The position numbers and the translations under genes were made by a program. Shown here in pieces: positions 26,619 through 33,812 of a stretch of DNA of 64,000 bases. The notes below the pieces were generated by a model. The model was not told the DNA's origin. It saw nothing but the letters and a program-made list of their open reading frames with translations, and ran no database searches. The first letter of the stretch is position 1. Each line of letters opens with the position of its first letter. This stretch comes from Flammeovirgaceae bacterium (GTDB taxonomy: Bacteria; Bacteroidota; Bacteroidia; Cytophagales; Cyclobacteriaceae). Location of the stretch: positions 868,001-932,000 of the forward strand of contig JACJYU010000001.1 of NCBI GenBank assembly GCA_020635915.1, given 5' to 3'.

Positions 26619-29453
26619 TTATCGCCTGCAAATACCCTTGTAAGGGCACCAACTGCATGCCTTCAGGTTGGTGGTTTGGTCAAATGGGCTTTCCGGGTCG
26701 TACAGGTCTTCAAGGGCATTGACAAGCAGCTTTTCAAACTCATCAAAATATTGACGGGCATCTTCAATGGCCCCTTTCTTCTTGCTTCCCTTGCCCAAAG
26801 GATGGCCAAATGAAAAGTTGTGGTCAAACAGGTTTTTGCGGTTCATCAATCCCGGGACGATCCTGGCCTCCACCTTACGCTCTCTATAATAGAGGTATGC
26901 ATACAGCATGGTTTGAAAGGCCGCTTTGTTGCGTTTGCCTTCCCTGTTGAACAAACTGGCAATGTCTTCCAAGACCAGTTCATCATTGCCGGTTTTATAA
27001 TCGATGATGCGCACCGTGCCGTCCTTGCTGTCCACCCTATCGATTTTGCCGCCCAACATCACCTCATGCCCCTCTATGGCAACAGCCCCGGAAAACTTTG
27101 CTTCCAATGCTTCCACGGCAAAAGGGGCATATGCCTTGTCGTGTTGGATGATCCTGCCAACAAATTCCCTGGCAATGGTGCGCACCACGATACGTTGGCC
27201 TTCATAGGTTACCGGCTTGCCCGGGTCGAGATGGTACAATTTGATAAAGGCCTTGTCGATCAACTGGTCGACCCGCTTGGGCCAATCCCTGAACATGGCC
27301 TTTTCCACTCGCCCATTGTTTTCCTTTGCCATCCCTTCATAAAACCAATACACAACATCGTGAAGCAGGTTTCCAAACAGGCGCGCGTCCAGGTCTTCCT
27401 CCACTTCCCCGGCCTCGCGCAGGCCTGCCAGGTGCTTAAGGTAAAATTTCAGCTTGCATTCCATGAAATCGTTGAGGGCCGATGGTGACAGGTCGCGTTT
27501 TCCCTCCTGTACGCCCTTGCTTTTTATGTATTTCCCCAACAAGGCCATCACCTCACCGGTTTTGGCAATGGCAACGGGTTCGATGGCATTTGCCTGAACC
27601 GGGTTGTGCAGCACATGGTGGGATATTCCTAGCCCTGACTCATACACCAACTGCTGGGCAAAACGGCTCATCTCCCCATTTCCGATAACGTCCGGCTCAG
27701 TATTATAGTAAAGGCTTACTTTCTTTGCCCTTTGCAGCAGCCTGTAGAACAAGTAGGCGTACATGGCGTCCTGATGGTCGTGCGTGGGCAGTTGGTAAGC
27801 CCTGCGGATGCTGTGGGGAATGTAGGAGCCTTGCCTTGCGGCAGAGGGCAACATGCCCTCATTGAGCGACAGCAGAAACACGTTTTCAAAATCCAGGTTG
27901 CGCGTCTCCAATACCCCCATCACCTGCAGGCCTTTCAGGGGTTCGCCCGAAAACGGTATCTTCTGGGAAATGACCACCTGGCGGAAAAGCTTCTGAAACC
28001 CCCGCCAGTCGGGGTGCTTGCCGGCTTCGTGCAACACCTCATGCAATCGGGAGAGGTGGCGATAAAAATGAAATGCATACTCCTTATCAAAACCCTGGCC
28101 ATCGGAAAAGGAGGTGCCTAATGTTTTTACCACGCCCAGCAGGTATTCCGAAGCCCCTTCCGGCCCCACCAGTTGGAACAGCTCCTCCAGGAGGGTATGG
28201 GGCAAGGCCAACTCCTCCTGGGGTATGTAAACACGGTTGGCCTCAATAATGCCGTATTTAATCTCCTGCGCCTGCTCCTTCACAAAATTCAACACATAGG
28301 CATGGGCCAAAATGGCCGTCACCTGGCGATGGCTGAAATGGCTTCCGCTGCGGTGCAACTGCAGCTCTATGAGCAGGTCGAGCAAATTGTACAGGGGGGT
28401 GTTGCCCAGGGAATACCCCATTGTTACGTTCACGTCAGGCAGGCCGGGGGGCAATGAGTGCAGGACCGGCAGCAGCATGGCCTCGTCTGGCAACACAATC
28501 ACGGTTTTTTCCATTTCGTCCCCAGGCGGCAAGCCCGCGCCAAGTGCCTGCCCCACCAACTTTGCCTGACCTATGCGCTGCGGCACGCCCGTTAGCTTTA
28601 TCTCCTTTGGGGCACCTTTAAAGTTGGCAGGGGGGGCTTCAAATGTTTTCGAAAGCACCGGGTGGTTTCTGTATTGCCTGAAAAAACGCCCTGCTTCCTG
28701 CCAATTATCCTCCACATAGTAAGCATCGAGGTCCCAGTAACAGGCGGCCCCTTCGCCCACAAAGTAACCAATGAGGGTCTCCTCTGCTTTGGTCAGCGCA
28801 TTGAACCCTGCAAAAACATAGTCTGTGCCTCTTTCATCTTTTCCCAATATCCCCTTGCCCATTGCTTTTACCGCCACTTCCCTGTGCACCATGCCTTCGT
28901 AGCCCAGCTTTTCTTTTTTCAATGACTTGACATACGTGGCATATACTTTCGGCAGCTTTCTCCAAACCTTCAAAAAACTTTCCTTGCTACCGGCAGGTTT
29001 TTCCTCAAAGTTTGCCCAAAACCCTTTGAGGAACCCGCGTTGTCCTTCCGTAAGAAAATCGAAAGACTCGTCCAGTTCCTTTAATTTGCTAAGGTCCCTG
29101 AACATCAAGGGTGCGTCCACCATGTATTTGTCCACCTCATCAAAATCGCGCAGCAACATATCCCCCCAGAAATAAAACCGGTCGAATGGCTCCTCGCTGC
29201 CCATCACTTCATTGTATACCCTGTACAACCGGTGGATCAGGGACAGGCGGTCGGGCTCGCGTAATTCCGACAGGGAAGAAAAAAAAGATTCAATACTGAC
29301 CAGCCTGGGGGACCAGGTGGGGCGGGCCAGCCCTTCCGACAAATACTTTTGAAAAAACAAGGCCGCCCTTCTGTTGGGAAACACAATGGTAAGGCCGCCC
29401 AGGTTGGGGCGGGCAGCTATCTTTTGGGCAATATCTTTTAAAAATGGTTGCAC
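26619..29453 (-). CDS. AddB-like PD-(D/E)XK nuclease subunit
   Basis: Subunit of a RecBCD/AddAB-type double-strand-break repair complex. The 944-residue protein opens with an inactive helicase-like domain (LTIVFPNRRAALFFQKYL near 22-39) and ends in a RecB-type nuclease, seen as GKIDRV and RIIDYKTG. Cys 666 together with Cys 933, 936 and 942 (CSWCPYKGIC) is the AddB Fe-S staple. The start is a GTG at 29453; no in-frame ATG lies nearby. The partner helicase gene starts 1 kb upstream on the same strand, split off by a repeat-rich stretch. Symbol withheld because Bacteroidetes AddB proteins are very divergent. Confidence 0.85.
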   Translation of the reverse strand: MQPFLKDIAQKIAARPNLGGLTIVFPNRRAALFFQKYLSEGLARPTWSPRLVSIESFFSSLSELREPDRLSLIHRLYRVYNEVMGSEEPFDRFYFWGDMLLRDFDEVDKYMVDAPLMFRDLSKLKELDESFDFLTEGQRGFLKGFWANFEEKPAGSKESFLKVWRKLPKVYATYVKSLKKEKLGYEGMVHREVAVKAMGKGILGKDERGTDYVFAGFNALTKAEETLIGYFVGEGAACYWDLDAYYVEDNWQEAGRFFRQYRNHPVLSKTFEAPPANFKGAPKEIKLTGVPQRIGQAKLVGQALGAGLPPGDEMEKTVIVLPDEAMLLPVLHSLPPGLPDVNVTMGYSLGNTPLYNLLDLLIELQLHRSGSHFSHRQVTAILAHAYVLNFVKEQAQEIKYGIIEANRVYIPQEELALPHTLLEELFQLVGPEGASEYLLGVVKTLGTSFSDGQGFDKEYAFHFYRHLSRLHEVLHEAGKHPDWRGFQKLFRQVVISQKIPFSGEPLKGLQVMGVLETRNLDFENVFLLSLNEGMLPSAARQGSYIPHSIRRAYQLPTHDHQDAMYAYLFYRLLQRAKKVSLYYNTEPDVIGNGEMSRFAQQLVYESGLGISHHVLHNPVQANAIEPVAIAKTGEVMALLGKYIKSKGVQEGKRDLSPSALNDFMECKLKFYLKHLAGLREAGEVEEDLDARLFGNLLHDVVYWFYEGMAKENNGRVEKAMFRDWPKRVDQLIDKAFIKLYHLDPGKPVTYEGQRIVVRTIAREFVGRIIQHDKAYAPFAVEALEAKFSGAVAIEGHEVMLGGKIDRVDSKDGTVRIIDYKTGNDELVLEDIASLFNREGKRNKAAFQTMLYAYLYYRERKVEARIVPGLMNRKNLFDHNFSFGHPLGKGSKKKGAIEDARQYFDEFEKLLVNALEDLYDPESPFDQTTNLKACSWCPYKGICRR

Positions 29454-29488
29454 CCGTTTTTAATTAAGAATTACAGCAGCATAGGGGT

Positions 29489-29650
29489 CTAATCCCAAAC
29501 ATACCTCTCATCATAAACAATTACCGTATCTACTTCCGAAGGATTTACTGAAAATGCCCTGTAACCATCCTGCCAATAAAAATCCTCATATCCGGTGCCA
29601 TTTGTTTTAATCCATTTCGATGAATGCGATTTTAATTCCTCCATCAACTT
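29489..29650 (-). pseudogene. C-terminal fragment of an IS200/RAYT-type transposase
   Basis: Read leftward, the frame gives about 53 residues ending in a TAG at 29489. Segments such as LMEELKSHSSKWIK, FYWQDGYRAFSV and NPSEVDTVIVY match the C-terminal third of Y1 transposases (IS200/IS605 TnpA and REP-associated relatives), including the Trp-Gln-x-Gly-Tyr block around the catalytic helix. The N-terminal HUH part is missing; directly upstream the frame runs into a palindromic repeat. The usual YIxxQ tail is altered. A remnant without function as a transposase. Confidence 0.7.
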
Positions 29651-29727
29651 CACCCCTTCGGGTTTTTTGTTGTATCATTTATGGTCATCATAATAATCAT
29701 ATCATCCCTTCGGGATTTTTTATTTGG
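29651..29727 (+). repeat. 77-base direct repeat, copy 1
   Basis: Identical to 30278-30354 except for one base (A at 29701, G at 30328). It begins with CACCCCTTCGGG and ends with TATTTGG. The pair shows that the start of the two palindrome arrays was duplicated recently or has been kept alike by conversion. Confidence 0.9.
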
Positions 29728-29984
29728 TTATTATTTTTTCTATAATCTTGCCATCCCTTCGGGATTTTTCATCATTATAATCATATCATCCCTTTAGGAT
29801 TTTTTATTTGGTTATTATTTTTCTATAATTTTGCCATCCCTTCGGGATTTTTGTTTGGTTATTTTTTTCTATAATCTTGATATCCCCCTCGGGATTTTTC
29901 ATCATAATAATCATATCATCCCTTCGGGATTTTTTATTTGGCCATTATTTTTTCTATAATCTTGACATCCCTTCGGGATTTTTT
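29651..29984. repeat. REP-like palindrome array 1 (eight cores)
   Basis: Eight copies of an approximately 18-base unit with core CATCCCTTCGGGATTTTT occur at about 29652, 29703, 29752, 29787, 29835, 29881, 29917 and 29966. Each can fold as a 5-bp stem (ATCCC/GGGAT) followed by T. Two spacer types recur: a longer one containing ATTTGGTTATT and TCTATAATCTTG, and a shorter one containing ATCATAATAATCATAT. Variant cores (CCTTTAGG, CCCCCTCGGG) show drift. The array ends exactly at the HsdS-like fragment. Confidence 0.85.
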
Positions 29985-30189
29985 CTTCCAGCTTTTGCGT
30001 TTCGGCCTGCAGGGCATCTAAATGACGGACGATGGTTTGTCGGCCGTTAATGGATGGAAATGATATTTCTTGAATTTTAAAAATGGCGTGGGTTATATCA
30101 TCACGCAAAGGTTTTTGCAATAGGTTCTCCCAGCCTTTTACCACAAAAACATATTGGATATAAACTTGTGAAAATGTACCTGCCATCAT
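29911..30189 (-). pseudogene. Chimeric remnant: transposase N-terminus joined to HsdS-like coil
   Basis: An open frame of 92 residues with a mixed origin. Residues 2-33 (MAGTFSQVYIQYVFVVKG and on) resemble the N-terminus of IS200/RAYT Y1 transposases. Residues about 40-68 (ISFPSINGRQTIVRHLDAL, then QAETQKLEEK) resemble the conserved coiled coil of type I restriction specificity subunits. The tail after about 69 is translated palindromic repeat. The HUH motif and catalytic Tyr are absent and the HsdS part has no target-recognition domain, so I read it as decayed sequence, not a gene. Confidence 0.6.
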
Positions 30190-30200
30190 GCAATTGATTT

Positions 30201-30440
30201 AACCCCGAAGGGGTGTTAATATTTATAGAAATATATGTATAAGCGTTTTCCTAACCCTGAAAGGGTGGTATATGGGCCACCCCTTCGGGTTTTTTGTTGT
30301 ATCATTTATGGTCATCATAATAATCATGTCATCCCTTCGGGATTTTTTATTTGGCTCTTCTTTTTTCCATAATCTTGACATCCCCTCGGGTTTTTCATCA
30401 TTATGACATCCCTTTGGGATTTTTTCATCCAGCTATTGCG
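30201..30440. repeat. REP-like palindrome array 2
   Basis: Cores in order: AACCCCGAAGGGGTG near 30201, AACCCTGAAAGGGTGG near 30253, CACCCCTTCGGG at 30278, CATCCCTTCGGGAT near 30329, CATCCCCTCGGG near 30379 and CATCCCTTTGGGAT near 30407. The first two are of an opposite-sense type (CCCGAAGGG) with an intervening ATTTATAGAA. The last four repeat the start and spacer types of array 1 and again end at an HsdS-like coil remnant. Confidence 0.8.
30278..30354 (+). repeat. 77-base direct repeat, copy 2
   Basis: Second copy of 29651-29727, 627 bases downstream, one mismatch. It lies between the opposite-sense palindromes and the remaining cores of array 2. Confidence 0.9.
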
Positions 30441-30456
30441 TTTCGGCCGGCAGCCA
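30425..30456 (-). pseudogene. Second HsdS-like coil remnant with stop codon
   Basis: On the minus strand the bases read LPAETQ-stop-LDEKIP, the same short coil as in the open frame at 29911-30189 (LQAETQKLEEKIP) with a premature stop. It too abuts the last palindrome core of its array. Too short to be a gene; it marks the end of the duplicated block. Confidence 0.5.
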
Positions 30457-30490
30457 GGCCTCTCAAAACTTAAAATCCATAATCCAAAAC

Positions 30491-33400
30491 CTAAAACCCC
30501 AGGCTCAATGTGGGGCCAGCAAGCACCTCCACTACCTCCATGTTATCCAGGTACAGCAGGTAGCCATGCACGTTGGGGTAGCCCATTTGCGCAAGCAGCC
30601 CCGCATAGCCCTCCACCTGTTCCCGGTCCCTGTCTTTTTTTGCCCCGGTCTTATAATCGACTATTACCGTTTTTTTCTTCCCCAGCATCACCCTATCGAT
30701 GCGGCCAGGCCTGCCACCGGGCACCAGCACCGGCACCTCGGTGCGCACCTCCCACTCCTTTCCAAACCAGCCGCCCACCACCTTATGGTCGAGCATCTTC
30801 TTTAATGTCCCTGCCAACACCTCCTGCTCCCCTTCCGAAAATTCATTTTTAATGTGCAGTTCATCCAGCACTCGTCCCGCCTCCGGCTTATACCTGATGT
30901 GCGCCAGCAGCCTGTGCATCAAAATACCATAGTTGATACTGGCCCGCTTGCCACTGGTGCGTTCTTCAAAAAACTCCACCCCTTCCCTTTTGATCACCAG
31001 CTTTTGCCTCCAACTATGGGAAGCATAATGTTTGAGCGTCTCCGGAAGGTACTGGCCGCCCGGGGGGGTGGCGTCCAGCAACTCCAAGGTGCCTACCTGC
31101 AGCCGGTCCCCCTGGAAAAAAGGGGCAAATTTTTCATTGCCTTCCAGGCACGCGTAAGCCAGGTCGCCCACCGTTACCATTTTCCCATCCCCTCTTTTTT
31201 TATTAGGCTTTAGGGCGAACGCCATCAGCCCCTCTTCGGCACGGGTGAAGGCCACGTACAACAAATTCAGGTTGTCCAGGTAGCTCTTGGCCCGCTCCTG
31301 TCGGTAGTCCTCGTCAAAGTAGGTTTCCAATAAATTGCTTTTATACTGAACGGTGAGGTACCCCATCTTGTCGAAAGGCGGCTTGTCGGACCGCACCCAT
31401 AGCAAAGTTTGCTTGTCGTGGCCCAGCTTCCAGTTCAAAAACGGAATGATCACGTACTTAAATTGCAGGCCCTTCGCCTTATGGACGGTCAGTATGCTTA
31501 TGGCGTCCACGTTGCCCGCCACCTGTATGGACCGCTTCGCCTTTATGTTGTCCCACCATTCCAAAAAGGACGCGAGGTCGTTTTTTTCCATGGCCGAAAA
31601 TTCCAGCACCAGGTCCTGAAAGGCCTGGAGGTAGGCCAGTTCACTTTCCTCACGGCCCAGGTCAAACATACGAATGAGCTCTTCCGTCAATTCAAATATC
31701 GAAAGCCTGTTCAGCCATCCCGTTTCTTTCAGGAATGCCCCCGGCAACAGTTCTTTCATTTGTGACCTCCCCGCCTCCAAAAAAATTTTGCCCAGCGGCT
31801 TGCCCTTGTTTACTTCAAAAGCAAGTTGCCCGCGCACAATGGCGTCATTGGGATTGTGCAGGTAGCGCAGGGCACTTACCAATAAATTGACGGATGTAGC
31901 GGTGTCCAACCGCAAAGACTCATTGGAAACCACATCGTAGCGATAGCCCGGCCTGGCCTGCTTGTGCTTGTATTGCATCAATTCCGTGGCAATGCGCTGG
32001 CCTTCATCGTTTTTGCGAACAAGTATGGCGATGTCCTTAAGCTTGATTTTTTTGTCCTGAAGTCCTTCCAACAGCAAGGGCAGCCTTTTCATCACCTCCG
32101 AAGTCCAGTCCTCATCTTCATCAGGCTTTTCCAGGAAAGTGATGTCCACGAATCCCTTGCCAGGATATTTTTTTGTTTCCTGGATTACGTCCCGGTAGGC
32201 CTCCGCGGCCATGGGGTTTTCTGTGGTTTCGCTGATGATGCCAGGGGCTTTTGCAAAAAAGGCATTGTTAAAATCCACCAACACCTCCGCACTCCGATAG
32301 TTGGCTGTTAGCTCGCGGATATCCGTGGCATGGCCCCCAATGGCCTGCCCCACTTCATTTTGCAACAATTGCAAATCGCCACCGCGCCAGCGGTAAACCG
32401 ATTGCTTCACATCGCCCACCACCATGCTTGCCTGGCCCTGGTCAATGGCATCCTTCAACAATGGAAAAAAGTTCTTCCACTGGAGGCCCGATGTGTCCTG
32501 AAATTCATCAATGAGGTAATGCCGAAAATGGGAGCCCACCTTCTCGTAAATAAAAGGTGTATCACTGTCATTGATCACCCCGTTCAAAAACTTTGGCGCA
32601 TCGGCCAACAGCATGATGTTGTTCGCTTCCTTATAGGCTTTAAGCTTACGGGTGATATCGGCTATCAACCCAAAGGCATGGAATTTTTTCAATACCTCTT
32701 TTGCGGAGTTGTACCTGCGCACATGCGCCTTTTCATAATCGACCATTGCCTTTAGTATGGGCATCAGTTGGCTGTCGGCCAATCGTGTAAGGGCATCGTA
32801 GTTCCTGCCTTTTTTACTGCCCCAGTTGGAGCCCGCGGCAAGGGCGGATTGGATCCTTGGGCCTTTTGAGGAATAAAATTGTCCTTTTGAAAATTCCCTG
32901 AAATATTTCAGCACGGTACCTGAATCCTTGTAATTAAAGTCGTTGGCCGCAATGCCGTTTTGTTCCAATATCCCCAGGGCCTCCAAGGCATATGGCTTCA
33001 TGTAGCTTTCAAACTGGGCCAATTCCTTTTGCAATACCTTCATGGTCCCCACATAAGGATTGGCCCCGCTGGATGGTTTCTCCAGTTGGTCTTCAATGGC
33101 CTGAAACTCCTCACTGAAAACCACCCTGGCAAAATCGTTTAGGGCGGCCACAATGTTCCAGTTGTCCCCCTCCAGCAGGCGGTCCCTCGAAAACTCCACC
33201 ACCCAGTCGGTAAGCTGCTGGTTATGCCCCAACTCGTCCATAAGATCGTTTACCACTTCTTCCATCACCAGGTCGTTTTCCACCTCCAGCCTGAAGTTGC
33301 CCAACAGGCCGGCCTCCCGGGTAAACGACCGTATTATTTTTTGAAAAAAGGCATCAATGGTGCTGATGGCAAACTGGGAATAATTATGGAGGATGGCCGA

Positions 33401-33724
33401 TCGGACCCCACGGCTTCGCTTTCCCAATCCATCGGGCGCCAGGCCCAATTCCCCTTCCAGTTCCGTGGCGAGGTCGTTTTCCAGCCCGTTGGCAAAGTCG
33501 TTGAGGTAATGCAGGATGCGTTCCTTCATCTCCTGTGTGGCCTTGTTGGTAAACGTTACCGCCAGAATGTGCTTAAAGTAATCGTCCCGGAACTTCAGGG
33601 CCAGCCCCAAATAGGCTTTTGCCAGCGTGCGGGTCTTGCCCGACCCGGCCGAAGAACGGTAGATTTGAAATGGTTTTTTCAGGAGCTGGGGCGTTGGGTT
33701 TTCAGAATTCCTGAAAGATAACAA
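30491..33724 (-). CDS. AddA-like UvrD-family helicase-nuclease
   Basis: ATP-dependent helicase-nuclease of 1077 residues for recombinational repair. SF1 motifs are in order: Walker A SSAGSGKT (24-31), VTFTNKATQEM (Ia), STIDAFF, DEFQDTSG (II), VVGDVKQSVYRWRGG (III), LTVHKAKGLQF (V) and LYVAFTRAEE (VI). The C-terminal nuclease is visible as GRIDRVMLGKK and VIVDYKTGAK. The frame opens directly after a stop and begins with TTG at 33724; there is no ATG before Walker A, so TTG (or another non-ATG start) is likely. It pairs with the AddB-like gene, about 1 kb downstream across the repeats. Confidence 0.9.
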   Translation of the reverse strand: MLSFRNSENPTPQLLKKPFQIYRSSAGSGKTRTLAKAYLGLALKFRDDYFKHILAVTFTNKATQEMKERILHYLNDFANGLENDLATELEGELGLAPDGLGKRSRGVRSAILHNYSQFAISTIDAFFQKIIRSFTREAGLLGNFRLEVENDLVMEEVVNDLMDELGHNQQLTDWVVEFSRDRLLEGDNWNIVAALNDFARVVFSEEFQAIEDQLEKPSSGANPYVGTMKVLQKELAQFESYMKPYALEALGILEQNGIAANDFNYKDSGTVLKYFREFSKGQFYSSKGPRIQSALAAGSNWGSKKGRNYDALTRLADSQLMPILKAMVDYEKAHVRRYNSAKEVLKKFHAFGLIADITRKLKAYKEANNIMLLADAPKFLNGVINDSDTPFIYEKVGSHFRHYLIDEFQDTSGLQWKNFFPLLKDAIDQGQASMVVGDVKQSVYRWRGGDLQLLQNEVGQAIGGHATDIRELTANYRSAEVLVDFNNAFFAKAPGIISETTENPMAAEAYRDVIQETKKYPGKGFVDITFLEKPDEDEDWTSEVMKRLPLLLEGLQDKKIKLKDIAILVRKNDEGQRIATELMQYKHKQARPGYRYDVVSNESLRLDTATSVNLLVSALRYLHNPNDAIVRGQLAFEVNKGKPLGKIFLEAGRSQMKELLPGAFLKETGWLNRLSIFELTEELIRMFDLGREESELAYLQAFQDLVLEFSAMEKNDLASFLEWWDNIKAKRSIQVAGNVDAISILTVHKAKGLQFKYVIIPFLNWKLGHDKQTLLWVRSDKPPFDKMGYLTVQYKSNLLETYFDEDYRQERAKSYLDNLNLLYVAFTRAEEGLMAFALKPNKKRGDGKMVTVGDLAYACLEGNEKFAPFFQGDRLQVGTLELLDATPPGGQYLPETLKHYASHSWRQKLVIKREGVEFFEERTSGKRASINYGILMHRLLAHIRYKPEAGRVLDELHIKNEFSEGEQEVLAGTLKKMLDHKVVGGWFGKEWEVRTEVPVLVPGGRPGRIDRVMLGKKKTVIVDYKTGAKKDRDREQVEGYAGLLAQMGYPNVHGYLLYLDNMEVVEVLAGPTLSLGF

Positions 33725-33812
33725 TCATCCAACAGATAGCCGACAAAAACTTTACTTGAAATCATCAGGATTGCAGTATGTCGGGCGAAATGCATAAATT
33801 GAGATTTGTATT

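Larger units (their letters stand above)
29454..30490. other. 1-kb repeat-rich stretch between addB-like and addA-like genes
   Basis: No intact gene lies here. The stretch holds two arrays of short palindromes with the core ATCCC-TTC-GGGAT, a 77-base direct repeat, two IS200/RAYT-type transposase fragments and two pieces of an HsdS-like coiled coil. It is much richer in A and T than the flanking genes. The individual parts are listed separately. Confidence 0.85.

Noticed and set aside
29911..30189. Functional small gene
   Set aside because: The frame joins parts of two unrelated families and runs into palindromic repeats; catalytic residues are absent.
29651..30440. Possible CRISPR array
   Set aside because: The repeated unit is a short palindrome of about 18 bases, the spacers are AT-rich and come in only two recurring types, and no cas genes are near.
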